This document shows, piece by piece, positions 10,537 through 21,715 of a DNA stretch of 64,000 nt. Numbering within the stretch: the stretch's first letter is position 1; every line of letters begins with the position of its first letter. The DNA is from Agrypnia vestita (Eukaryota; Arthropoda; Insecta; Trichoptera; Phryganeidae), in NCBI GenBank assembly GCA_016648135.1, contig JADDOH010023104.1, positions 372,001 through 436,000 of the forward strand, written 5' to 3'. The notes under the pieces are model-generated. The model ran no database searches and was not told where the DNA came from. It worked only from the letters and a program-made list of their open reading frames with translations. The translations under genes and the position numbers were made by a program.

Positions 10537-12923
10537 GCAGACTGTCAAACATAACAGAAGAGGAATGTGAAAGAAGGAATGCTGACCAGCGGGAACGTAA
10601 AAATGCTAGGCAAAGAGTGTATGCTGAAGGAAGAAATGCGAAATCTTATTTTAAATGTGCCATTAACAATTTTAATTCATGGCCACGGAGAGTACTGTAG
10701 ATCATTGCAAAGCGGTTCATTTTGATGCTGAAATGAGTCTAAAAATTTTAAGGATTTTATTCGTCAGTACAACTGTGCTAATGCATTTGCATCTTTCGGA
10801 GTGCAAATAAGTGACATACCAGGTGTAGGCCCGTATTGTTTAAAAATTTCAGGTGAAGTATATCATAGAACGTCTAGAAGTTTGCAGAGTGATGGAGAGG
10901 TGCCGGCATATGCGCAACTATATGTTTACGATGCGGATGAAGCAGTCAGGGTACGTATGAGCCATCCGTCTAACCTTAGATGTCAACAAAATATAATGGA
11001 AACTATTGATAATGTCATCCGTCGTGTAAGTCCATATGCTCTCCAATACAAAAGGTTGAAAGAAGCGGTTGAGGAAGAAGAATCTATAGTTGCAGAGCAC
11101 GGGGGCCAGATGCGGAATATTCAACTACTCTTTACGCGTTCTTCGTTAGATGACCAAAGAAGGTATAATGCTCCATCTAATAATAATGAAGTCGCCATTG
11201 TGTATGTAGCAGATTACGAAGGTAGGTTACCGCCAAACGTAGATTTTGCTGTTCACCCTAAGAATGTAGGAGGTCTCCAGCGTATTAATATGTTATCAAA
11301 ACATTTAGATCTGATGGTTTTTCCATTGTTATTTCCATCAGGTGAATTTGGTTGGACTCTACAGCCTTAAATAATACAACATTAACTGCATGGTTTAAAC
11401 TTAACCAACAAGATAATGAGGCATGTAATATTAAGTATCAGGATTTAACTAATTTCTATGTTTTTTCTAGCAATAAGCAGTGGAAGAAGAGGCAATGTGG
11501 CGGGGACAAGATTATTGGTCGCATGTCCTCCGTTTCTCCTAGAAATATAGAATTATACCATTTAAGACTTATTCTTTTACAAGTGACTGGCGCTACGTCC
11601 TTTGAATCTTTGCGGACTGTTAATGGTTGTCTACGTTTCTACATTTCTACATTTCGTGATGCAGTACGAGAATTAGGACTCATCGATGATATTGGAGAAT
11701 GGCAGCGTTGCATGGCTGAAGCTTCAACGTATATGATGCCCAAAGCTCTTCGCGACCTATTTGTCTTATTAATGATTCATTGCCTCCCACCAGATCCGTT
11801 GCAGCTGTGGAACGATTTCAAAGATTTGATGTCAGAAGACTTTAGTCGTCAAGGTGCTACTGCAGAAATTGCACAAAATTGTTCCCTTTTGTATATTCAA
11901 AAGGCATTAATAAATGAAAATTCTTCATGCACATCACAGGGTTTGCCGGGACCAGATTACAGCAATACTTATAATGAAGTGGTTGATATTAATTTAGCAT
12001 TAGAAAGTTCTTTAGGGTTAGAGATGGCTGGAAAACTCAATCGAGAACAACATTGTGCTTTCGACAGTATATTAAGTAAAAAATTTCAGATGTACCTGAA
12101 ACAAAAAAATGTTTCTTTATTGACGGTCCTGGTGGCACAGGTAAAACGTTCCTTTATAAGACTATTATACATACTTGAAGAGGAAGATCTAAGAAAGTTT
12201 TATCTGTTGCTTGGACAGGAATATCAGCAATTTTATTACCAGGTGGACGTACATGTCACATGGCTTTTAATTTACTTCTTGATTTATAGAATAACACAAC
12301 ATGCAGAGTGACATCCAAGAACCGTGCAATTATAAGTGCAGCTGATGTTATCATCTGGGATGAAGCACCGATGGCGCCAGTTATAGCTTTAGATATAATT
12401 GAACGTACTCTGCGCGATATAATGGGTAATAATGATATTTTTGGCAATAAAGTAATCATTTTGGGCGGCGACTAGACAAATTCTACCAGTTTCTCGAAGG
12501 GCTTCTCGCGGTCAGTTAGTAGCGACATCTATTAAAAACAGCCAACATTGGAAAAATTTTACTATTTTCAATTTGAAAACTAATGTCCCCGCTTTAGAAG
12601 GTGAAAATTCATTTACACAGTGGCTTTTAGATTTAGGCGATGGAAAGCTGCCTCCTGTGGAAGGAAAGTATGCGTCATCAGTGCTTATTCCAAATGAAAG
12701 TGTAAGTCAAAATGTTGTTCAAAGCATATATAATGAAGTACATTCTATAGCGGATGTTCCCCTAATGAGTAAACGAGCGATACTGTGTCCAAAGAATGAA
12801 CATGCTCGATTGGTTAACGAAGATGTACTCGGGCGTTTAGAAGGTCCAATCTTTACATTTTATTATGTGGATAGTATTAAAGATGATGGTCGTGAAATGG
12901 ACTACAAAATGATATATTTTTAA
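10537..12923 (+). pseudogene. Helitron replicase/Pif1-like helicase, nuclease deleted
   Basis: The N-terminal region matches the Helitron-like N domain (GPYCLKISGEVYHRTS, PAYAQLYVYDADEAVRVRM, and VDFAVHPKNVGG followed by FPLLFPSGEFGW). From about 11375 the frame jumps to NNTTLTAWFKLN and GDKIIGRMSSVSPRNIELYH, which in intact proteins lie well after the HUH Rep nuclease. The nuclease with its two tyrosines is therefore deleted. The Pif1 helicase follows: LNREQ, Walker A GPGGTGKT (12125-12148), Walker B IIWDEAP (12350-12370), GGD and RQILPVSRRAS. The frame shifts at an A7 run near 12102, has a stop near 12285 and another break near 12475. The C-terminal helicase motifs are missing after 12923. 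Confidence 0.9.
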
Positions 12924-13050
12924 AATACATTCATTTATCAATAATCATTAAACTAAAATGCTATGTAATTTATTAATAAATAAGACGCTGTAATTTTATC
13001 GATAAAAATAAATACAAAGAAGAATTCGACAGCTCTTTCATTTTTTGTAT

Positions 13051-13150
13051 GTCACTGACAGCTACCATAGACAGTAAAACCTGATTTTTTCACTGAAATT
13101 TTGTCTGTCACTGACAGCTACCATAGACACTAAAACCTGATTTTTTTCTC
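13051..13150. repeat. 56-bp tandem duplication
   Basis: GTCACTGACAGCTACCATAG starts at 13051 and again at 13107, each followed by ACA-TAAAACCTGATTTTTT. It lies between the Helitron helicase remnant and the hairpin array. Confidence 0.9.
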
Positions 13151-13342
13151 CTCAATGTTGATGAATTCATTATTTTTAAACCAGCCAAACTTAAAAACTC
13201 AGAGTTGACAGCATCACAATATTATACAGTAACTGTCAAGAAACAAAATAAGAAATATTGCTTACTTCAGAATACGGCCAATTATCAAATTCTATTAACT
13301 TTGTAACAGTAAGGAAATCAATCGTGTTGCAGAGCAAACACA

Positions 13343-13545
13343 ATTGGCCGCGGGACGACCGTCATTGGCCGCGAAGCGGCCACAATAGCAAAAATGGAAA
13401 TTTTCCAGATACAATTGGCCGCGAAGCGGCTGACGTAGGCATAGGTAAACAATTGTGTTTGCTGCACAGCAAACACAATTGGCCGCGCAGCGGCCATGGC
13501 TGGCCGCGGAGCGGCCGTCATTGGCCGCGAGGCGGCCACAATAGC
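13343..13545. repeat. array of GC-rich triloop hairpins
   Basis: Perfect 6-bp GGCCGC/GCGGCC stems occur at 13367-13381 (loop GAA), 13481-13495 (GCA), 13502-13516 (GGA) and 13523-13537 (GAG). A fifth at 13417-13430 has a 5-bp GCCGC/GCGGC core, and a damaged one is at 13347-13360. At 13451-13480 a separate perfect 14-bp inverted repeat has a 2-base centre. The block 13326-13388 is a shortened copy of 13461-13545. The nearby Helitron terminal hairpin also has a GAA loop, which suggests that the array arose from terminal-hairpin units. Confidence 0.9.
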
Positions 13546-13565
13546 CGCCCGCAGGGCCTAGCAGT

Positions 13566-13599
13566 AAGCAATCGGCGAAGCCGATTGCTTTCCTGCTAG
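13566..13599 (+). other. Helitron 3' terminus: hairpin plus CTAG
   Basis: An 11-bp stem (13566-13576 with 13580-13590) has a GAA loop, followed by TCCTG and CTAG at 13596-13599, then T at 13600. Helitrons terminate with a short hairpin and CTRR and insert 5' of T. The spacing between hairpin and CTAG is slightly short of the usual ten or so bases. Confidence 0.8.
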
Positions 13600-16500
13600 T
13601 AGATTATTAAATTGCTTCCTGCTTCTCATAGTTGCTCGTCCATGCGGAACGCCCTGTCTCGTACGTTGATGAGGTCTCGAACGAAGGTTTTGATTGAGGT
13701 ACGGCTACCTGAGTCTTATAGCTGACATTCATGAACATTCATATCCGGAATTCGAGCTCGTCGGGCCAAGGGGAGTGAAAGAACGTAGGGGTTTCTTCCC
13801 TCCGAAGTGTTTGAGGCACGACTCTCCGGACCGATTCGAAATGCTTCACCTTTGCTTGACTGAACACATTTTAACTGTGTGGAGGCTTTGCGCAATTCTA
13901 CTTAGTCCCACCCAGAGTGTCCCCGCAGTCCCGTTCATCCCCTGGACCGAGAACACGCACCCCGTCATTTGATCCCAGTTACATACAACTATCTGTATCG
14001 CGAGTGTATCTCTTTCTTCAATCCCCTTCATTATTCCATTTATACAACAATCACGTGACTAACCTCGAGAGTCTAGCACCGGTAATAAGATCTCATTATG
14101 CTACGTTGGAAGTTAATATTGCACAACAGGACGAAATGCCTATTTCCCGCGATCCTATTCAATTTGTAAAACGCAATAATATGTATTTATATATGTTAGT
14201 AAAACGTTTGAAATGCAGAATGCACGTACAATGACCTCGCTTCTACCCTAAAGATAATTAAGAAATAATCCCGACGTCACGTCCCGACAAGTACCAACTT
14301 GTTACCGCGTCCGTTGCCGTCGAACTCTGAACCCACGTAATGAAATGAATAGTGACCATGTGACAATGACAAATTATATAGCACGAACATTCCATTTGAT
14401 ACACATAAGAAAATAAAGAATAAATAATATTAAAGGTTCTTATCTTATTTCTGTAGTTGGTCTGCTTCTGAGATGGCATCCTGATCCGAAGTCATATAAC
14501 GGGTCCTCTCCAAAATTGAGCAATTACCATCGCCTGTGCAGCCTTCACTTTCCTTCCATCGAGAATGCTGCTCGTTAGTACAAAATTTCCGCGATCCTTA
14601 GCTGAAGACCGACTGTATCTAAATTAATTATTTCTATACAATATATACAATTCGAAATACGTCTTTATAAGAACTTGATAGGAACAAATCGTGTTTAAAA
14701 CGATTGCCCAATGATACGCAATACAAACATGTACCTTGTCCAATAACCTCACATCCGTGTTTTAATAAAATAAATATAAAATCCAGATGCATTTTTAAAA
14801 TATATTATTTGTAGGAAATTTCTCGTACGATCTGAATTTATATCACACTGACAATCGTGATATCAAAACCACATAATTACCCCAATCTCAATTATTCCCA
14901 AAATAATACAAATCATATAGAAATCCGTGTATTCAATCGCCAGTATAGATAACATAGCATTCTTTTGCATAAAGATACATCCGCCCTGAAGAATCTCTCG
15001 TACATTCCGAACCTCGCGACATTAAATATACACAATTATTCTGAATTTCAAGTCCTACGAAACAAACACCCTTCGTCAGTAAAACATTCCATTTTAAAGC
15101 CTCTATATCTTTGGCAATATATGAATATCAAATTTAAATGATTTTCCATATAGACCGCGACGCACTTAAACATTTCATAAGCGTTATGCAATAATTCACC
15201 CGCTGGAATTATCACAGCCGCAATACTACGATTTCTTGTATATTAAATCCGATGCGCGCCTAGTAATAATTATCCCTAGGCCCAAAATACGTAACGAAAC
15301 AATCCACAACATGTATCAATATTTGTTACGATCCAGAAAGTTCTAAATTGAATACACGAAAAAGGCAATAGAAATAAATAATATTGAAAATGCTTAGCTG
15401 TATCTTCGAGTGTTGTTGCCTCTCTGCCTCACTGATGGTATTTCGGTCCTCTCTCCACAAGGGCCTCCGGCCGACGTTGATGCTGAAGGAAAAGGGCCGT
15501 TCCTCGAATTTGTATGGCTTATGTAGTCAAAATTTCTCGCCATTTTTGACTCCAACCGACGTGTAAAGGTAAAGGTCTATCTCCCAGAACGCTTCTCATT
15601 GGCCCGATCCGTTACGCGGACAACCGTTTTTGATTGGCTCGCTTCGTCAAAATAAAATAACATAAAGCCTGCTTTACACGCCCGCGTGCAGAAATAATAA
15701 AGGCTAATAAGAAATAATAAAGGCCCGCACCTACTTATCCGGCAAATATTTAATTATAGAGTATTTATGAATTGTGGGGCTTCTCCTTATCATGAGCTTT
15801 TAGCAGATGGATATTTTCGTATAATTTTTCAGCAATGTCTATTTGAATAGGCCAATATCGTTACAGTACCAAAACCGAGTCATTTAAGTAAAAACGTCTT
15901 CTTGTATAAAAGCGCGACTTATTTACTATGGCATTATATAGCTTTTAAAATATTTATGAACCTTTTCATAATTGTTTCAAAATATACAAGCTTGTAGTAA
16001 TTTTTATAAACAAGTCAAACGTATCGGAACCAGTCGTGGCACCAGGTTGTGCAACAAAAAAATTATCTTTGTTTGTGTGCACATAATTTGGTGTCTGTGG
16101 ATTGGACCCACATTGCTTTTTATGTGAGGTTTCATATAATCGAAGGTGTCCGAACAGTCTGCAATAATCTGGAAACCGACTGAATACACGAATATATACA
16201 AGAAGAGAATGTTCCTTACGAAATCGCGAAGCAGCGCCGTCAGTTCGATCGTCACTTTGACAGTGAAGTAACATAAACGATCAAATATAGAAGATCACGA
16301 ACTGTGAATCCGTGCAAGAGACAACAGTGTTGCGAAATATATGAAGTATTACCTATCTGTGACGAGTAAAATATTATAGTGAATTTATGTGAATTAGTGC
16401 AAATTTTTCCAACTTTATTTTGTGTCCAGTGACCATGTTTTATTTTATTTTTAATGAATTCCAATAACAATATATTATAATAATAGAACACTCAAACAAT

Positions 16501-16940
16501 TGGATTTTTATTTATATTACAACTTCAATGTAGAATATTATCCCGTGTAAAGGAGTGAGCACTTGTATTTAGAGGAGCAGTATGCTGAAATTATTTAGTT
16601 TTTATATGCGAATATTGATAAAAAAAAGTGTTTGATAGCTTTTTGTGGGCATTTTTCATCTGTAATCTTTCTAATTTTATCCGGTAGGCTGTTTTTCCCT
16701 AGATATGTATAGTGATATTACGCAAATAAGGTGTTATAATTTTGTTGTAGGATGTGTTTTTGTCGTGTGTAATTTTCAGTTATAAAAAATCTTTGCCTGT
16801 ATCTTTCTTTAATGTTTTATTGTATTATAACGACACACTTACAAGAATTTACTCACTATGTCACTTGTCACAAAACTATCAAAGAATCGAGAACGGCCTG
16901 TAACCATCCAGGGTGATCCACAAACTTCGTAAAACTTCTA
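13600..16940. other. no recognisable gene or element
   Basis: About 3.3 kb with no supportable gene. Frames at 13694-13972, 13917-14234 and 15384-15566 lack known domains. A CCTCCGGCCGACG stretch near 15460 and a direct repeat of GAAATAATAAAGGC near 15690-15725 are the only local structures seen. It may be unique intergenic or intronic sequence, or old LTR-element DNA. Confidence 0.5.
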
Positions 16941-16949
16941 CAAATATCC

Positions 16950-17365
16950 AGTAATGCGACAAGCGACAAAAACGTTCTTCTAAATACTATGTACATCTAG
17001 GAGATTCGATACCAGCATTTTCGGATATAAATACAGCGACAATTAAAATCGGCCGCGAAGTACGCGGAGGTGCGCAGGACGACGCCCAATGTGGCCAGTT
17101 GTGATGGAACGAAGCAATAAACCGGAGTGACAATGCAATTGGCGAAAGAAATAAGCCATTAATACGTGAGAATCGGATGGAATGTTCTAGTGAATGTAAA
17201 ATACGTGTTACCCAGCGATAATAAAGTGTTTATTTAGGAGTGATCTATTGCGAAATAGAAAAGCGTAAAGTTTAATAGTGTTAAGTTACTTTGTACGTAA
17301 ATAATAAATTGCTAATTAATTTCCAGTGTTTTCATTAATTTCTTCCTAGCCACAAGACGTGATAG
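16950..17365 (+). mobile_element. Gypsy-type LTR fragment (family L)
   Basis: The stretch GATAATAAAGTGTTTATTTA, then ATTGCGAAAT, and GCTAATTAATTTCCAGTG up to TCCTAGCCA matches the reverse complement of 40757-41110 along its length. The AATAAA-type signal near the 3' part and the absence of internal genes fit a solo or fragmentary LTR. The precise 5' edge is uncertain. Confidence 0.55.
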
Positions 17366-17399
17366 TATTATTGTATTGTTATTTGAATTATTATACTTC

Positions 17400-17600
17400 T
17401 CCAGACCTCTTCTTCTTTAGCCTTCATCTCTCCACTGCTGGATACAGGCTTCTTCCACAACCTTCCATCCTTCCTTGTTATTTGTTACTTGTAGCCATTT
17501 CTTCTCCCCACAGGGGATATGCCGTCGGTCCATCTCTTTTGACGTCTTCCGACGCCTCTTTCAGGTCTCCACTTCAGAACTCTGGGACTCCAGATCATAT
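17400..17600 (-). pseudogene. non-LTR RT extreme C-terminus
   Basis: On the minus strand the text GRRQKRWTDGI is followed, after one frame change, by KKWLQVTNNKEGWKVVEEAC and IQQWRDEG with a stop. This is the conserved tail of insect endonuclease-reverse transcriptases (GRP..RW.DDI, W...A.DR..W..L.EA..QQW). Only the last 60 or so residues remain. 17601-18160 has no recognisable feature. Confidence 0.75.
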
Positions 17601-18240
17601 CGATAAATTTGGACACTCAGGGCGTGAACCTTTTAGTCCTGTAACTAAAGTGGGCCCCAGCGTACGGTATTGGCGTAGTTACGTCACTGCTTTATATAAC
17701 ATCGAGAAGTGCGCGGCTGTAGACCCATAAAGGTGTAGGTTAACATATTCACGTCTAATTTTTACACATAAATGTGTCATGACTAGAAATGTATATATGA
17801 ATTGCTCCAGCTACAATGTCGCGCGCGCTGCATAATACACTGCATTGATTCAGCCGTCATCCCACGCGGGCCGAACCAAATGAAGCCATAATTTTATGAT
17901 TGAGTTATATTCTTGTGCTATTAAAGGCAATCATTGGATTTAATCGTGAATGGCGTTCATTAAATGGCTCTATTCAGATTTCGCGTACACAGATTCCAAT
18001 TCTCTCCTTTCTCTGGCACAAATCCGCCCACCTTTGATCTCTGATCTTTTGATATTAATCTGTTCAATATCCATTGATCAATTCTTCTTTCTGTACCTTA
18101 TCAGGTCCCCCCGACATCATCTACAGATCACTTGTGCTAAATTCCCTCTGTCCTAAAAATATCGTTAGGTTTTCACGGCCGTTCAGAATCTTCTGTGAAT
18201 AGTTTTCTGGGATATTCTGCCGTGTATATGTGACCTCTCT

Positions 18241-18283
18241 GGCCGACGTTTCGGATCCCATTAGAGGGTCCATCATCAGGGCT
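18241..18283 (-). ncRNA. hammerhead-like motif, left PLE flank
   Basis: On the minus strand GCC precedes CTGATGA. A T, a GGACCC/GGGATCC stem with one bulge, then GAAAC and GTC follow, and then GGC. GCC and GGC can pair as a short stem I across the predicted cleavage triplet GTC. All conserved core bases are present; one extra base separates A9 from stem II. Confidence 0.6.
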
Positions 18284-18356
18284 GATGTGATGGGTGTGTT
18301 TTGAAGTGTAGGTTGTGTGTGTCTTGATGTAGTGTGTTGTCGGCGAAAAATCGGCA

Positions 18357-18548
18357 TTGGCTGAGTACTTTCTAGATACGGGCCACCATTTTTCATTTGA
18401 GCCGAAAATCTTAGGAAAGCCCAAAAGTCACCACACGCGCCTGGTCAAAGAAGCAATTGAAATATACAAGCACCCGGTAAACATTAATAGGGATGACGGT
18501 CTGAAGTTAAAAACATCGTGGTATCCGGCGCTGCAGGATAAATCAAAT
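18357..18548 (+). pseudogene. PLE endonuclease C-terminus
   Basis: AEYFLDTGHHFSFE, KSHHTRLVKEAIEIYKHPVN and INRDDGLKL followed by SWYPAL match the conserved C-terminal half of PLE GIY-YIG endonucleases (AEH...TGH, REAIEI.KHP.NFNR.DG..LS..W.P.L). The fragment is intact in frame for about 64 residues, and the methionine at 18357 is a chance internal start. The catalytic GIY-YIG half is not present here. Confidence 0.85.
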
Positions 18549-18729
18549 CGACGATCCGCACAGTCCTACATCCGTTATTAGATGCACAACACACTACATC
18601 AAGACACACACACCCTGCTTTCGACACGGTACTGCAATCCAGTACTCAACATAACATAAACTTGGAGACACCGGTACGGTATTGCAAGGCAATACTTAAC
18701 CTACACTTCAACACACACTCATCACACCA

Positions 18730-18771
18730 GCCCTGATGATGGATCCTGCAATGGGAACCGAAACGTTGGCC
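18730..18771 (+). ncRNA. hammerhead-like motif, right PLE flank
   Basis: GCC, CTGATGA (18733-18739), T, GGATCC with loop TGCAAT and GGGAACC, then GAAAC (18760-18764), GTT and GGC. Stem I can form from GCC and GGC. The cleavage position reads GTT instead of the preferred GTC, which would lower but not forbid activity. Confidence 0.6.
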
Positions 18772-18799
18772 AGAGAGAGAGGTCACATATACACGGCAG

Positions 18800-18960
18800 A
18801 ATATCCCTCTGTCCTGCGCTGCCCGGAACACATCCTCCACCCGTCTCACTCCGGTCCCCTCTCTGATGTTGCGCAGCCAGGATATTTGCCTTCTACCAAC
18901 TCTCTGTCTTCCTTTCTCTTGCCCAGTAGTATTAGTCGGAGGAGGCGATGTTTCTCCCAT
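18800..18960 (-). pseudogene. non-LTR RT C-terminal fragment
   Basis: The minus-strand text GRRQISWLRNIREGTG and VEDVFRAAQDR matches the GRRRISWL.NLREW...LFRAA block of insect endonuclease-RTs. It abuts the hammerhead-like motif of the PLE, so one element is spliced into or next to the other. The frame then reads into PLE sequence. Confidence 0.65.
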
Positions 18961-19767
18961 TGATTTCCATATAGGTTATAATTCCCTATCCAACAATGTC
19001 CGTCACTTAGTCTACCAGATGGCACAAATAATAATGAGGTGTTAATAATATTATGATCCTCTACGTAACAATATCCATCGCAAACGCTACCAGATGGCTC
19101 AAATAATATTGAGATATAAGGAGCAAAAAACTCATACAAATAATTCTCTATGTAATAATGTTCATCACTGACGTTATCAAGACGCTACGCTCCTCTATAT
19201 AGCCCTGTTCTCACAGCTTTAACTGGCGGCCAAAATATATAATAAAAGTACCTCACTTTTATATATAAGGGTTATAGCTAATAGGTAGGTATATACTATT
19301 TTTGAAAGGAATATTACGTCATACGTATTAATTTAGTGGAAATTCTAATTTAGTATAGCTTATTCCAAAGTACTGACTGCACGCCGCTGTATAATAGTAA
19401 ACAAATAATATTGGATAATTTATAAAGCGCCATATTCGTAAAGATTTCTCTAGGTTGGTTTATATACAAGGTGTCTAGCCTTATGGCGCATTTACATGGA
19501 TGGAATTTCTCTTGGAGATTCATCTTGAAAGCGCATAACGACAGTACTGAGTTGAGCGCGAAGCCAGCTACGAATCATCACCGCACATCAATTTCGTGCT
19601 CTGACTGGAGTGCCGCACCTAGTAAGAACACATCGATGCTCAAAAATCAAAGCCGTTCTTTATACCAATATTAAAAAATTTTAAAAATGCACTTGGTACT
19701 GACACCAAGAATCAAGTAGATTGTGTATGAAAGTTTTTTTAAGAGCCGCCATTTTAATTTCCAAAAT

Positions 19768-20170
19768 TAAGTACCCAAATTTACCTTCTGCACTAAGACC
19801 AGTTTCTTATAGCAAAAATGTGATTTCCTTCTTCAAGAAAAATTAAATGACAAGGAATTGGCTATTTGGAACTAATTTATAAGTTTAGTGAAGGAATTTC
19901 TGGGTAAGAAAGAAGATAAAACTCCCATATATGAACTATTAAAATCCTGTGAACTACTAGGATTTCGCACGTCTTTAAAAATGCATTTTTGTACATTTAG
20001 CATTAGCGTTTGGATTTATTCTGGTAAATTTGGATACAGCAGTAGACGACTAACGAGAGAGATTTCATCGGGACATCTGGACAATGGACCATAGATGCTG
20101 GAACCCATCTATGTTGGGCGACTAATGCTGAATTTAGAAAAGAGGTAATTACTTATACTGAAAAAAGTGA
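19768..20170 (+). pseudogene. decayed dispersed arthropod ORF (ERFHxDI family)
   Basis: Across three frames the translation reads KYPNLPSALRPVSYSK, KLNDKELAIWN, LVKEFLGKK, SLKMHF, RERFHRDI and WNPSMLGD with a CW after a stop. This block order matches a dispersed family of uncharacterised arthropod ORFs that I recall as (L)G.MSLK.HFL...HLD.FPENLG..S.E.GERFHQDI...YQG.W...MLADYCW. Frameshifts and stops make it a pseudogene. Its function is unknown; it is probably carried by a mobile element. 18961-19767 has nothing else I recognise. Confidence 0.55.
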
Positions 20171-20929
20171 AATATTTTTTATTAAATATGATCCTTGGTA
20201 AAATATCTTTGCTTAGAATTGACACGTGCTACATGCTTATATTAAATTAACATTAGACTGAAAAAATATGTCGGCTTCTTTTTTTATCTGACCACCAACC
20301 CCTGTAACAAAAAAACTGTACTTGCTACAGTATTGAGCATATAATTTTCGGATTTAGGACCACAAAATATTTTATATAGACCTATTTTCATCAATTGAAC
20401 TAATACTTGAAAAGAGTTTTAATTTGTTAACCAGTGTTAACCAATTTTTTACTATAACACTGCTACAGTTGTCATTCGCTCGGTTTGAGTAACCGTACCA
20501 TTGCCATTATATGGCTACATTCTTTTACTTTGCCTTTACAATCATATCTGTAATGATTTTCTATACTGTTGATTTAACGTAAATGTTCGCTAATACTGTA
20601 GTCTGTCTTCAATCTAGTCGCGCTGTATTTTAGCTTCTTATTGTGTTCGTTGAAATATTCTCAAAATATTTCCATGGGTATTGAACCAAACCAATCATCC
20701 GATGTCCTCGATTGATATGAGTATTCTCTGTATGTGTAGCAAGACCAGATTTGCCGAAGATTAAAGCAACGGTACAGTTGCCTGGGAGCACCCACGGTGA
20801 CATTGGTAACGCCATTATATCTGGTTGTCAAGGACTCGCTTAATATATTCCAGGCAGGGCTAGCAAAATATCATTTTATATTATTATTTTAGGTTGATGA
20901 TATTTCAGTTAATTGACCACCTTTTTGTA

Positions 20930-21180
20930 AATTATGTTGCGAACCTGAGCAATTTTAGTAACGTGCATCAGTATATGAGAATATGAGAGGCAAGTCATTC
21001 GGGAGTGATAATAAGTGTTAATTAAAAAAATAGATAAGAAGTGCAACGAAGATTCAAACATTTAGTGAGAATTTAAGAACGGTGCTCCAATTAAATTCGC
21101 AGTGAATAAATAAAAGTTTAAGTAGTTTTTAATGTTTCACTTGCTTTCCGCAGCCACGATTCCGTACCAATTTTATTATT
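20930..21180 (+). mobile_element. LTR fragment related to family L
   Basis: AAGAACGGTGCTCCAATTAA and TTCGCAGTGAATAAATAAA resemble the 3' part of the LTR-like block at 38780-38830 (AAGAACGGTACTACAATTTA, CAGTGACTTT...AATAAATAAA). No internal coding region is attached. 20171-20929 holds nothing recognisable. Confidence 0.4.
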
Positions 21181-21369
21181 TATTTAATTAATATTCATTG
21201 GGCACGTCAAAATTGATGTAGTGCAGTGTTATATATAATAATAGCAGTTATGACATTATTACTATGGTAGCGCAAACCAATTAGAATAGACCAGATAGTC
21301 TGGAGCTATCCATCATTCTGCAGAAGTTGCCAAGAAGATATGTTTTCAACGTGTCCAAGCCAACTCAAT

Positions 21370-21490
21370 CGAGATCCATAAATCAATAAATATATATATT
21401 ATATATCTATCTCGATTATATCCTTCTCCTATATCTATCTTATCTCATTTCTCTCTATATCTCTATCTATCTATATATCTATACAAAAAG
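21370..21490. repeat. TA/TCTA-rich microsatellite tract
   Basis: Interleaved TATATA and TATC/TCTA units over about 120 bp, degenerate. Confidence 0.85.
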
Positions 21491-21715
21491 AAATCCGTGT
21501 TTCCCTACCCGTTTCCCTACAAGTTTTCTCCAAAACTAGCCACACCACCCACTGGTGGTTATGGTGGTGGATAGCCTTTGGTGTCACATCGAAAATATGC
21601 GAGTTTGGTGGGGGTGGCTGTTCGTGGGTGGGAGTGGGTGACGAAAATGTGCTTTCTAGCACATTGTTTTGTTATGGGAAGGCCACAAATGCTTCATATT
21701 GTTTCAAAACAGGCG

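Larger units (their letters stand above)
10478..13599 (+). mobile_element. decayed Helitron with canonical 3' end
   Basis: The unit contains a Helitron-type replicase/helicase pseudogene (10537-12923) and ends with an 11-bp hairpin followed six bases later by CTAG and then T, the hallmark of a Helitron 3' end inserted between A and T. A GC-rich hairpin array precedes the terminus. The 5' TC terminus could not be placed, so the start is approximate. 12924-13250 is AT-rich with one 56-bp tandem duplication. That the helicase and the 3' end are one element is inferred from order and strand. Confidence 0.75.
18165..18810 (+). mobile_element. Penelope-like element 3' remnant with inverted terminal motifs
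   Basis: A GIY-YIG C-terminal fragment (18357-18548) is flanked on the left by an inverted copy (18165-18345) of the segment found at 18580-18808 on the right. Both flanks contain a hammerhead-like core and share ACACACTACATCAAGACAC and TCACATATACACGGCAGAAT. PLE terminal repeats can occur in direct or inverted arrangement, which fits. The reverse transcriptase is missing. Confidence 0.75.

Noticed and set aside
10918..12459. Minus-strand frames under the Helitron helicase
   Set aside because: They are shadows of the plus-strand helicase, which carries all the conserved motifs.
13343..13545. CRISPR array or bacterial REP sequences
   Set aside because: Units are palindromes of variable spacing without uniform spacers, and the setting is a eukaryotic Helitron 3' end.
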